The position numbers were made by a program, and so were the translations under genes. A DNA stretch of 5,775 nt from Atopobiaceae bacterium (GTDB lineage Bacteria; Actinomycetota; Coriobacteriia; Coriobacteriales; Atopobiaceae). Location: positions 1-5,775 of the forward strand of contig JAFWLX010000090.1 of the NCBI GenBank assembly GCA_017510875.1, in the 5' to 3' direction. Positions 1 through 5,774 of this stretch are shown piece after piece. The first letter of the stretch is position 1; the number at the start of each line of letters is the position of its first letter. Below the pieces are notes generated by a model. It was not told where the DNA came from. It searched no databases and saw only the letters and a list, made by a program, of their open reading frames with translations.

Positions 1-1
1 A

Positions 2-148
2 TTGGACAGCGGCTGGTCATATGACTGCGCACGCGAGGGCCACGAGCTGGTGGCTGCGGGTTCGAGTGTATCCACGCCGGAAGATTTCCATGCGAGCAAC
101 GTCCGCCTGAGTGGCCAAGGTGCACTTGCGATCTATCGAAAGCTATAG
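2..148 (+). CDS. C-terminal fragment of a probable glycoside hydrolase
   Basis: The gene enters from the left edge and ends at a TAG at 146-148, leaving 48 visible codons. The fragment has no catalytic motif. It ends in a short beta-rich stretch with the pattern V-R-L-S-G-Q-G-A-L-A-I-Y-R-K-L. That resembles the last strand of the C-terminal beta-sandwich in GH13-type and related glycosidases, where a line such as LxPxxAxVYxL closes the protein. This likeness is weak and rests on a few residues. Reading frame use is consistent with coding: high G+C at third positions and no internal stop, while the other forward frame starting at base 1 stops at once. A carbohydrate-active product would fit the neighbouring rhamnosidase locus, but the gap and opposite strand mean no operon link. 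It could equally be another enzyme with a beta-sandwich tail. Confidence 0.5.
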   Translation: MDSGWSYDCAREGHELVAAGSSVSTPEDFHASNVRLSGQGALAIYRKL

Positions 149-163
149 CGCAGGTTCATTACG

Positions 164-327
164 TGCGAAGTGTGCACGCTGCCGCAGGTATTCGGGCCCT
201 TCCAGAAGGGCCCGAATGATTTAGCCAGAATGCACACTCTTCCAGCGACGGAGTGTACACGCCATAGCGGTTATCCGCACTCTTCCAGAAGACTCCGAAT
301 GATCGCGCCAGAATGCGCACTTTCGCA
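164..327. repeat. Dimeric palindromic intergenic repeat, 83-bp period
   Basis: Two related copies lie head to tail, at 171-238 and 254-321. By hand alignment without gaps they match at 50 of 68 positions. The best block, 200-238 against 283-321, matches at 32 of 39. Each copy is itself a dyad: an outer stem (169-176 with 231-238, 8 bp perfect in copy 1; 252-259 with 314-321, imperfect in copy 2) encloses an inner hairpin. The two ends of the whole region are also inverted repeats of each other: TGCGAAGTGTGCA at 164-176 against the reverse complement of 314-327, with one extra base and one mismatch. This resembles REP/BIME-type elements or a small MITE. No flanking target-site duplication is evident. 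It sits between converging genes, which is where such elements usually persist. No protein in the window would mobilise it. Confidence 0.65.
190..217. terminator. Perfect 13-bp hairpin, possible bidirectional terminator
   Basis: Left arm 190-202 and right arm 205-217 are exact reverse complements (ATTCGGGCCCTTC and GAAGGGCCCGAAT), leaving a 2-base centre that would open to a CCAG loop with a 12-bp stem. It lies 42 bp after the gene ending at 148 and 138 bp beyond the stop of the minus-strand gene ending at 355, so it could end transcripts from both sides. Against a classical intrinsic terminator, the plus side is followed only by GATTTAG and the minus side by ACCTGCGG, so neither has a real U-tract. 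It is also the core of repeat copy 1. Its role may be structural or repeat-related rather than termination. Confidence 0.45.
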
Positions 328-354
328 TCAGCGCAATACCCCCAGGACGCACCT

Positions 355-1779
355 TTACCGGAGCCGATAGCGTTGCTTGGGGCTTCGGGGCTTTCCAACG
401 CGCTCGACCGTTCCCGACTCAACATAGTTTGAGAGACGATAGGTGACGGTCCGCCGCGAGAGGCCGGTGGCGTCGGCAATCTCGGTAGCACTTGCATCGC
501 TTACGGTAGCCAGATACTTCAGCACTTCATCGCTCAGCTCTTCCGCTTGGGGCAAGGCTCCCGAGCGGAAGAGCGTGATTTCAAAGGACGAGATGTGGTC
601 GTCGGCCTTAGGGGCAGGCATGCCGGCATGCTGCAGCTCGTCGCAGATCAGGCGATAGCCCGCCTTGCGGTTCTCGACGAGGTAGCCATCTGAGAAGGGC
701 ACGTTCTCCAGAAGCGAGAGCAGGAACTGATTGCGGGCAGACGAGTATCCTGGCGTGCCAAGGCTCTCTGACGTGACAGTGCCATAAAGCCCGCCGGGGC
801 TGGTGATCACAAGGCGATCCGACAGAAGGCTGACCTGCACGGCGGTGCCTCGGGCGAGCGGAGAGTAATCACGATGAACGAGGGCATTGGCAACCGCCTC
901 TCGTATGGCGGCAAGGGGCAATGCCGTTGCTTCTCCTTCGTGCATGTTTTGCTGCACGGCCTGAAGCGTGTCGGCAAGGACGGCAGGAATGGGGCCGGCC
1001 ATAGTTCGCGCGTCAGCGTACGTGGTGAGGCCGGTCTTTCCGTCTCTGGTGGGCAGTGCCGTGAAGGTGACCGTGAGTCGGGGGAAGAACTGCTGGGGAT
1101 ACGTGCCCAACGCAAGCAAGCCGGCAAGCGTTGGGTGGAGCCCATCGTCATCATCGCGTGTGAGGACGCGCAGCATGGTGAGAACGTCCGTGTCAGAACG
1201 ATTGGCAAAGATGCTGGGATGCAGGCTTCGTTGGCGATCCAGAACTGCGGTAACAAGACGGCGGTCAAGGTCTGACCTACTTGCCTCTCTAACCATGTCG
1301 AGGTCAAAGGTGGGTTGAGCCCGCTCCTCAAGCAGACGATCCACCTCGTAAGTCGTCAGCTTTCGGTCGCCGTCGGCCACCCGCACAAACGAACCATGGT
1401 AGACACCGCGCTCGGTGATGTAGCACGGCTTTTCGCGGGGTGGTAGTTCATGGATGTGGGCAATGACCACCTGCGTGTTCTCGAAGTCGACGACGTCAAT
1501 CTCGGGGCGGACAGGCGGCGTCAGCTTGTCCGAGCAGATGGTGGCGAGCGAGTCGGCAGTGGCCTTGGCGCGGAAGCCTGGTGCAGGTATGAAGCCGTTC
1601 TTCTCCGAGAGACCCAGAACGATGGTGCCCCCGGGCCCGTTTGAGAACGCAGAGACCGTCTCTGCCATGGAGGCAGGTAGCTTCTGTACGGACTCTTTGA
1701 CTTCGATGTCCTGTGTGTCGGTGGCAACAGCGCGAAGATCGCGCACGATATAGGTAATGCGGCGTCGGTCAATTGCCAT
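355..1779 (-). CDS. AlbA_2/Schlafen-like, GHKL ATPase-like regulator with C-terminal winged helix
   Basis: The 474-residue product has three recognisable parts. Residues about 22-150 form an AlbA_2 (Schlafen-like, formerly called divergent AAA-4) domain: an EVKES stretch at 26-30, a small-residue/GG turn at 46-52 and a C-terminal YxxxxGxYxGSFVRVADG-type line at 120-137. Residues about 285-395 match the HATPase_c_4 module found in the COG2865 group of predicted transcriptional regulators or RecG-like proteins: REAVANALVHRDY (293-305) supplies the ATP-lid Glu/Asn, followed by SPGGL (327-331) and ARN (348-350). Residues about 414-474 are a winged helix-turn-helix. The family is usually annotated as ATP-binding or transcriptional regulator; substrates and targets are mostly unknown. 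No signal peptide or membrane segment is visible. I prefer the ATG at 1779 to the TTG at 1797 because only the ATG has an upstream GAGGT, and residue 2 onward fits the family. A 12-bp inverted repeat immediately precedes it, suggesting self-regulation. It is separated from the esterase upstream by 95 bp. Confidence 0.85.
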   Translation of the reverse strand: MAIDRRRITYIVRDLRAVATDTQDIEVKESVQKLPASMAETVSAFSNGPGGTIVLGLSEKNGFIPAPGFRAKATADSLATICSDKLTPPVRPEIDVVDFENTQVVIAHIHELPPREKPCYITERGVYHGSFVRVADGDRKLTTYEVDRLLEERAQPTFDLDMVREASRSDLDRRLVTAVLDRQRSLHPSIFANRSDTDVLTMLRVLTRDDDDGLHPTLAGLLALGTYPQQFFPRLTVTFTALPTRDGKTGLTTYADARTMAGPIPAVLADTLQAVQQNMHEGEATALPLAAIREAVANALVHRDYSPLARGTAVQVSLLSDRLVITSPGGLYGTVTSESLGTPGYSSARNQFLLSLLENVPFSDGYLVENRKAGYRLICDELQHAGMPAPKADDHISSFEITLFRSGALPQAEELSDEVLKYLATVSDASATEIADATGLSRRTVTYRLSNYVESGTVERVGKPRSPKQRYRLR

Positions 1780-1820
1780 GATGACCTCACTTTGCAAAGA
1801 TACGCACTAGTGAGGTCATC
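1780..1820. promoter_or_regulatory. 12-bp perfect inverted repeat over the start region of the AlbA_2 gene
   Basis: Arms 1780-1791 (GATGACCTCACT) and 1809-1820 (AGTGAGGTCATC) are exact reverse complements separated by 17 bp, giving a centre-to-centre distance of 29 bp. The arm next to the gene contains the GAGGT used as ribosome binding site, and the far arm lies in the spacer of a candidate promoter. Two readings are possible. It could be an operator bound by a dimeric regulator, most simply the winged-helix protein encoded immediately downstream. If transcription starts further upstream, it could instead be an RNA stem that hides the ribosome binding site. Confidence 0.65.
1784..1788 (-). 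promoter_or_regulatory. Ribosome binding site of the AlbA_2 gene
   Basis: On the minus strand GAGGT stands 4 bases before the ATG at 1779. The spacing is somewhat short, but there is no comparable site ahead of the alternative TTG at 1797, so this decides the start. It is embedded in one arm of the 12-bp inverted repeat. Confidence 0.6.
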
Positions 1821-1824
1821 TTAA
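1797..1824 (-). promoter_or_regulatory. Candidate promoter of the AlbA_2 gene
   Basis: On the minus strand a TTAAGA at 1824-1819 and a TATCTT at 1802-1797 are separated by 16 bp, each matching 4 of 6 positions of the sigma-70 consensus boxes. Transcription would start near 1790 and give a leader of about 11 bases holding the ribosome binding site. One arm of the inverted repeat fills most of the spacer, as expected for a repressor site. The remaining 1825-1874 shows no convincing terminator for the esterase gene that ends at 1875, so read-through into this gene is possible. Confidence 0.35.
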
Positions 1825-1874
1825 CAAGCATCTTAGCCTCTGCTTCGCAATGCTCGGCAAGTGGCTACTCCAAC

Positions 1875-2693
1875 TTAGTCAATTGCTCCGCTACTAAACC
1901 CCTGCTCGGCATCATCAAGGGGTAGCCAGTCAATGACCTTCTTGATCTGGCTGTCCCAGAAGTCCCACTCGTGGCCACCGGGCTCCTCGTCATAGGCAAG
2001 GTCAACGCCGTCGGCAAGAAGTTGGTCGCGCAACGCGCGCGTGCTGGTGATGAACTCGTCGTCAGTTCCGCAGGCTAGATACACATGCGGCATGGTTGCC
2101 TTGCCTGCGGCAACACGCTCCTTCAGCTGCTCGTAGCACACCTGGTAGTTCTTATCGGTCTGGGCTGCCGCAGCAAGGTCACCAAAAACGGCTTTGTCGC
2201 CCGCGATGGGGTGGAAGGTGGGGTCGAGCACGGTGATGGCGCTCGAAAGCGTGGCAATGTAGCCGAACGTGTCCGCATACTTGAAGCCGTTGCGAAGCGC
2301 GCCAAATCCGCCCATGGAAAGGCCGGCAATGAAGGTGTCCTCGCGCCGGTCAGACAGAGGGAATGCCACCTGCATGATGCGCGGCAGCTCCTCTCCAATA
2401 AACGCGCCGTAGTCATTGAAAGGGATAAGGCTGTTCACGTAGTACATGTTGTCGCCCGAAGGCATGACCACGGCAAGGTTCTTCTCCTCAGCCCAACGCT
2501 GGATGCGGGTGTTGGCGCACCAGTCAGTGTAGTTGCCAAACATGCCGTGTAGCAGGTACAGGGTCTTGAACGGCTTGGTGCGGGCCTCGTAGTCGCGTGT
2601 TTTGGACGAGACCTTGTCGACCGGCAAGATGATATTGACGGGAACGGTGCGCAACAGCGCGTTGGACAGGTAGTTCATCTGGATAAGTGCCAT
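1875..2693 (-). CDS. Serine esterase, EstA / esterase D (CE1-like) family
   Basis: The 272-residue alpha/beta-hydrolase belongs to the putative esterase family (PF00756) that includes lactic-acid-bacterial tributyrin esterase EstA and esterase D. The nucleophile elbow GLSMGG places the catalytic Ser at 126. The likely Asp is D212 in CGTDDEF (207-213) and the His is H241 in PGGHEWDFW. LLHGMFGNYTDW (47-58) would supply the oxyanion region. Length is typical and there is no signal peptide, so it acts in the cytoplasm. Family members hydrolyse short-chain acyl esters, and some remove acetyl or feruloyl groups from sugars; the true substrate cannot be read from the sequence. The start at 2693 is chosen over the upstream in-frame GTG-type start at 2735 because AAGGAGG lies 8 bases before the ATG and MALIQMNYLS is the usual family N-terminus. 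It is transcribed divergently from the AraC-type gene, which probably controls it, and may feed the downstream AlbA_2 gene by read-through. Confidence 0.88.
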   Translation of the reverse strand: MALIQMNYLSNALLRTVPVNIILPVDKVSSKTRDYEARTKPFKTLYLLHGMFGNYTDWCANTRIQRWAEEKNLAVVMPSGDNMYYVNSLIPFNDYGAFIGEELPRIMQVAFPLSDRREDTFIAGLSMGGFGALRNGFKYADTFGYIATLSSAITVLDPTFHPIAGDKAVFGDLAAAAQTDKNYQVCYEQLKERVAAGKATMPHVYLACGTDDEFITSTRALRDQLLADGVDLAYDEEPGGHEWDFWDSQIKKVIDWLPLDDAEQGFSSGAID

Positions 2694-2757
2694 AGGTCGT
2701 GCCTCCTTCGTGATACAACTATTGCAAGATACCAATTCGTGATGGTCGGGTGATGAC
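2694..2757. promoter_or_regulatory. Divergent esterase/AraC promoter region with GTGAT repeats
   Basis: These 64 bp must hold the promoters of both divergent genes. TTCGTGAT occurs twice in the same orientation, at 2707-2714 and 2736-2743, 29 bp apart. The core GTGAT recurs a third time at 2750-2754, 11 bp after the second, close to one helical turn. A TATCTT at 2731-2726 (minus strand) is a possible -10 box for the esterase with no good -35 box, which would fit an activator-dependent promoter. No clear plus-strand promoter for the AraC gene can be named. Binding of these repeats by the AraC-type protein is inferred from arrangement only. Confidence 0.4.
2702..2708 (-). promoter_or_regulatory. 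Ribosome binding site of the esterase gene
   Basis: The minus strand reads AAGGAGG, 8 bases before the ATG at 2693. It is a strong site and settles the start against the longer reading from 2735. It overlaps one end of the GTGAT repeat at 2707-2714. Confidence 0.8.
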
Positions 2758-3633
2758 GTGGCGAGAAATAACGAGCAGCGGTATCACATTACGGGTGACA
2801 TCGACCCCAGAAGCTTTTGGCTCGCGACGACACCTGGATCGGTGCAGCTTGAGATGCCCTTCGTGTGCACCGAGGCGGGCACACTCTATGGCCGGGAACA
2901 CTTTGTGACGGGCCGGGCTAGTAAGGATAGCTACCTCTTGGTCTACACCTTCGGCGGGGCGGGGTACTTCACCCAAGCAAATCGCACGGTTACGGTCAAC
3001 CATGGGCAGGCGTTGCTCATGGACTGTCGTATGCCGCAGATTTACGGAACATCGCCTACGCGTGGCCACTGGTATCACCTCTGGGCGCACATCGAGGGCG
3101 TGGGCGTCGACGCGATGGCACGCAGGCTCGGTCTTCCCAAGCTCACGCCCATCACGCTCTCTGAGACGCGCATGCAGCCGCATTTCGAACTGCTCTTTGA
3201 CAAGATCAAGTCTGAGAGCGTCGAGAACGAAGAGCGTATGGGTATTGCCGTACACACCATGCTCTCCGAGCTTGTTATGGCTATGGCACGCGCGACCGAC
3301 GCGTCGGATGACCCTGTGCGTCTCGCCTGCGCGTACGTTGCTGACCATCTTGCAGAGCCCATCGCCGTGGACGACCTTGCCAAAGCGGCTAGCGTAAGCG
3401 CAAGCTATCTGACAAGACTCTTCAGAGAGTCGCTCGGCACCTCTCCTCATGACTACCTGCTTCGTCAGCGTATCAGCAGAGCAAAGCAACTGCTGATAGA
3501 AACCGATGAACCTATTGGGTCCGTCGCTCGTCAGGTGGGATTCAGTACCGAGAGCAACTTCTCGTATCGCTTTGCCAAGATGTGCGATATCACGCCGCGC
3601 GCGTATCGTAAGCTGCGCTACGGCACGGCGTGA
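2758..3633 (+). CDS. AraC-family transcriptional regulator
   Basis: The 291-residue protein has the standard two-part layout. The N-terminal half (about 20-115) is an AraC-type cupin ligand-binding domain, with LEMPFVCTEAG, YLLVYTFGGAGYF (59-71) and a GQALLMDC line (83-90). The C-terminal 100 residues are the AraC/XylS DNA-binding domain. Its first helix-turn-helix is near 203-224 (VDDLAKAASVSASYLTRLF) and its second near 252-273 (PIGSVARQVGFSTESNFSYRF), followed by the conserved ITPRAYRKL ending. Such proteins usually activate sugar-use genes on binding a sugar. The start is GTG at 2758; an in-frame TGA at 2740-2742 blocks extension, and the ribosome binding site is poor, so translation may be weak. 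A later ATG at 2854 would cut into the cupin domain. It is divergent from the esterase, the most likely target, and convergent with the ROK kinase. The ligand is unknown; rhamnose or an acylated glycoside are guesses from context. Confidence 0.92.
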   Translation: MARNNEQRYHITGDIDPRSFWLATTPGSVQLEMPFVCTEAGTLYGREHFVTGRASKDSYLLVYTFGGAGYFTQANRTVTVNHGQALLMDCRMPQIYGTSPTRGHWYHLWAHIEGVGVDAMARRLGLPKLTPITLSETRMQPHFELLFDKIKSESVENEERMGIAVHTMLSELVMAMARATDASDDPVRLACAYVADHLAEPIAVDDLAKAASVSASYLTRLFRESLGTSPHDYLLRQRISRAKQLLIETDEPIGSVARQVGFSTESNFSYRFAKMCDITPRAYRKLRYGTA

Positions 3634-3638
3634 GGTTG

Positions 3639-4532
3639 CTACATCGTTGCGCAGATTGCTCCGCCGACCAGTCCACTCAGCTGGCCCTGCTGGGAGTAGC
3701 GCAGGGTAAGCGTCTCGGCAGGGAAGGGCTTGCGCAGGTGTGTGCGCACGCGCTCGGCAAAGGCGTCACGGTCAAAACCCTTCATCAGCGGAAGTCCGCC
3801 GCCGATGATGACCTCGTCGGGATCGAGGATGTTGGCCTCGGCTGCAACGGCGATGGCCATGGCCTCAAGCACCTCAATGACCTGCGGCTCGTTTGACAGG
3901 CGCACAAATGCCTCACCAATAGGAACCTCAGGGAAGTACTCCGTGCAGACGCTTGCGAGGTGGTGGCCGCCACCGAAGCACTCAAGGCAACCGGGATTGC
4001 CGCAGCCGCAGGTCTCGGTGCGTCCCAGCATGGGAACGTGGCCAAGCTCTCCAGCTGAGCCGTGCGCCCCGTGCCAGACCTGTCCACCAAGGTACAGCGC
4101 GTTGCCGATGCCAGTTCCAAAATACACGCCCGTGACTGACGATGCAGGATCGATGCCCAGGCTGTGGATGTCAGAAAGGATGAGCAGGTTTACGTCCTTC
4201 TCCACCGTGGTGGGGATGCCCGTCATCTCCTCAACCTGGTCAGCCAGCGCAAGCCCGGAAAGGCCCTCGACGTTGGGGGCCTGTAGCACGCGACGGCGGG
4301 CGGCATCGACGGTGGCGGGCACGCCAATGACCACGCGGGAGAGCTCGTCGCCTTCGGCCTCGGCGAGTGCTGCCCATTTGAGGACTAGGTCAGCGAAGCC
4401 GATGCCAATGCCCTTGGCCGCCAGCTGCTTGGTGGGCTCGATGGCCGAGCCGAGTACGGTGAACTCGTCGTTGACGATGCCGACGCGCGTGTTGGTGCCA
4501 CCGACATCCATGCAGAGGAACTTCTTGCTCAT
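3639..4532 (-). CDS. ROK-family sugar kinase, D-allose kinase (AlsK)-like
   Basis: The 297-residue cytoplasmic kinase transfers phosphate from ATP to a hexose. The N-terminal phosphate-binding loop is MDVGGTNTR (8-16). The catalytic aspartate is D113 in VEKDVNLL. The second ATP loop is FGTGIG (138-143). The ROK zinc site is H165 of GELGH plus C175, C177 and C182 of CGCGNPGC, and a C-terminal GGGLPL adenosine loop sits near 244-249. From memory, several stretches are closest to E. coli AlsK: the D-V-N-L around the catalytic Asp, W-x-GAHG-x-AGELGH, CGNPGCLE, and LDPDEVIIGGG. Allose kinase activity is therefore a reasonable guess, but ROK specificity is hard to read and glucose, N-acetylmannosamine or fructose kinases remain possible. 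AAGGAG 6 bases before the ATG at 4532 fixes the start; the upstream TTG at 4559 is not supported. The rhamnosidase gene ends 45 bp upstream on the same strand, suggesting co-transcription. Its 3' end faces the AraC gene with only 5 bp between stops. Confidence 0.9.
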   Translation of the reverse strand: MSKKFLCMDVGGTNTRVGIVNDEFTVLGSAIEPTKQLAAKGIGIGFADLVLKWAALAEAEGDELSRVVIGVPATVDAARRRVLQAPNVEGLSGLALADQVEEMTGIPTTVEKDVNLLILSDIHSLGIDPASSVTGVYFGTGIGNALYLGGQVWHGAHGSAGELGHVPMLGRTETCGCGNPGCLECFGGGHHLASVCTEYFPEVPIGEAFVRLSNEPQVIEVLEAMAIAVAAEANILDPDEVIIGGGLPLMKGFDRDAFAERVRTHLRKPFPAETLTLRYSQQGQLSGLVGGAICATM

Positions 4533-4538
4533 GGTGTG

Positions 4539-4544
4539 CTCCTT
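4539..4544 (-). promoter_or_regulatory. Ribosome binding site of the ROK kinase gene
   Basis: AAGGAG on the minus strand lies 6 bases before the ATG at 4532, deciding this start over the in-frame TTG at 4559. The rest of the 45-bp gap to the rhamnosidase stop shows no convincing terminator or promoter, in keeping with one transcript. Confidence 0.8.
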
Positions 4545-4577
4545 ATCTCTGGTGAACAAGGGACGGATCCTAGTTGT

Positions 4578-5774
4578 TTACGCTACGGGGCCAGGCTCGG
4601 CCAGTGCGCGAAGTGCCTGGTCACAGGCTTCGAGCGACTCCTCGCTCATGGGACGCGAGCCACGGGCCAGCTTGTAGGCGAGGTCACGCATGGGGATGCC
4701 CAGCTCGTCCGGAGCAACCCAGTCGGGTTTGCAGTATGCGCGGACGACAGCGTCGGTGTCGGGGGTGGCCAAGAGGTCTCCGATGGGCCAGTCCACGTTG
4801 GGGACGCGGCGCAGAGGTTCGGTGGTCTCGTACTCAACCACATGGGTGCCTGCTTGCAGTTCGTTGCCGCCAAGCTGCTCGTAGGCAGAGGCGGGTGCAA
4901 GCGGCAGCGTGACGTCAGCGGTGCAGCCAAAGGGCACGTCGACCTCAACGCGCAGGTGCGTCTCGTCCAGGCAGCGCCAAGCCACGCGCCACGTGCCTGC
5001 GGCGCAGGTGTGCGTGCACTCCAGGTGGCCCAAACGCCAGCTGGGGATGGGCGCCACGGTGGCGCGACGGAAGCCGGGCTCGGCTGCCACGGGACGAAGG
5101 CCGGCAGCGTAGGCGAAGAGCCACTCGACGATAGAGCCATAGGAGTAGTGGTTCATGGAGTTCATGCCGATGCCAGTGATGACGCCGTCGTCATCGAGCG
5201 AATTCCAGCGCTCCCAAATGGTGGTCGCCCCAAGCTTGACCTCACGGAGCCAGCCAGGATAGCCCTCATAGGTGAGCAGGTCATAGGCCTTGGATGCCAT
5301 GCCCGCCTCACAGAGGGCGCGCGGCAGGAAGTTGGTTCCCACAAAGCCGGTGACGAGCTTGTTCTCGTTGCGTGAGAGTGCGCGATCAAGGGCGAAGGCG
5401 TTGAATGCGGGCGCACCGAAGCCAAAGGTGATGCAGAGGGCGTAGGCGGTCTGCGTGGTCACGGCGCAACGGCCGTTCGGCGAGAAGTACTCGGCGTTGA
5501 TGTAGTCGCGGAGGTACTGGGCGAGCTCGTCGTAGTGGGCGGCATCCTCGTTCTTCCCAAGCACGCGAGCCGCGTCGGCAACCTCGCAGGTGCTGCGCCA
5601 CCAGTACAGGTAGGAGATAAAGTCAGGATCGGTTGCGCCGGTGCGATCATTCTTGGGTGCGTCGAGAGCCAGCCAGTCGCCCAGCTGGTGCAGGCCGCCC
5701 CACAGGTGCTTCTCACCCTCATCGGTGCGCTCGACGGAGTCGATCCAGGCAGCCATGGCGTCGTAGTGATCCGC
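4578..5774 (-). CDS. GH78 alpha-L-rhamnosidase, C-terminal part
   Basis: The gene runs in from the right edge, leaving 398 visible residues; the reading frame is open past the ATG at 5756, which is internal. GH78 enzymes cleave terminal alpha-L-rhamnose from glycosides with inversion. Numbering from the first visible codon, the (alpha/alpha)6-barrel shows GDWLA (32-36), TTQTAYAL (106-113), TGFVGTNFL (142-150), GATTIWERWN (182-191) and NSMNHYSYGS (205-214). The Glu of IWERW (E188) corresponds to the family's proposed catalytic base. The proposed acid lies in an upstream DxxxRxE-type motif outside the window. A C-terminal beta-sandwich follows (about 229-316, with PGFRRATVAP and VEVDVPFGCTADVTLPL). 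About 80 further residues, rich in helices, extend to the stop. Signal peptide and location cannot be judged. It most likely leads an operon with the ROK kinase. The strong GH78 motif match makes another family unlikely. Confidence 0.92.
   Translation of the reverse strand, partial: ADHYDAMAAWIDSVERTDEGEKHLWGGLHQLGDWLALDAPKNDRTGATDPDFISYLYWWRSTCEVADAARVLGKNEDAAHYDELAQYLRDYINAEYFSPNGRCAVTTQTAYALCITFGFGAPAFNAFALDRALSRNENKLVTGFVGTNFLPRALCEAGMASKAYDLLTYEGYPGWLREVKLGATTIWERWNSLDDDGVITGIGMNSMNHYSYGSIVEWLFAYAAGLRPVAAEPGFRRATVAPIPSWRLGHLECTHTCAAGTWRVAWRCLDETHLRVEVDVPFGCTADVTLPLAPASAYEQLGGNELQAGTHVVEYETTEPLRRVPNVDWPIGDLLATPDTDAVVRAYCKPDWVAPDELGIPMRDLAYKLARGSRPMSEESLEACDQALRALAEPGPVA

Noticed and set aside
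142..149. 8-bp palindrome GCTATAGC at the stop codon of the left partial gene.
   Set aside because: It is short, isolated, partly coding, and not repeated elsewhere in the window.
164..327. On the minus strand both repeat copies can be read as similar peptides containing ILA(R/K)SFGxFWK.
   Set aside because: The two copies are in different frames (83-bp offset), and the 7 mismatches in the best block fall on all codon positions without synonymous bias. The similarity follows from the DNA repeat, not from coding.
1780..1797. Upstream TTG start at 1797 for the AlbA_2 protein, adding six residues.
   Set aside because: There is no ribosome binding site before it, while GAGGT precedes the ATG at 1779.
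1821..1874. Possible terminator after the esterase (AGCAT and ATGCT arms on the minus strand).
   Set aside because: The stem is 5 bp with a loop of about 18 bases and no U-tract, which is not a credible terminator.
2721..2736. ATTG and CAAT inverted tetramers with an 8-bp gap in the divergent promoter.
   Set aside because: The arms are only 4 bp and AT-containing, easily expected by chance; the GTGAT direct repeats are stronger.
2719..3489. Open minus-strand frame of 256 codons opposite the AraC gene.
   Set aside because: It overlaps a complete AraC-type protein and would itself run across the divergent promoter. The composition is that of a shadow.
3730..4677. Open plus-strand frame of 315 codons opposite the ROK kinase.
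   Set aside because: The translation is Ser/Arg/Pro-rich with no family likeness, and it lies antisense to a clear kinase with all motifs. It is a high-GC shadow frame.
4536..5375. Open plus-strand frame of 279 codons opposite the rhamnosidase.
   Set aside because: It lies antisense to strong GH78 motifs, its translation shows no recognisable domain, and its start has no proper ribosome binding site.
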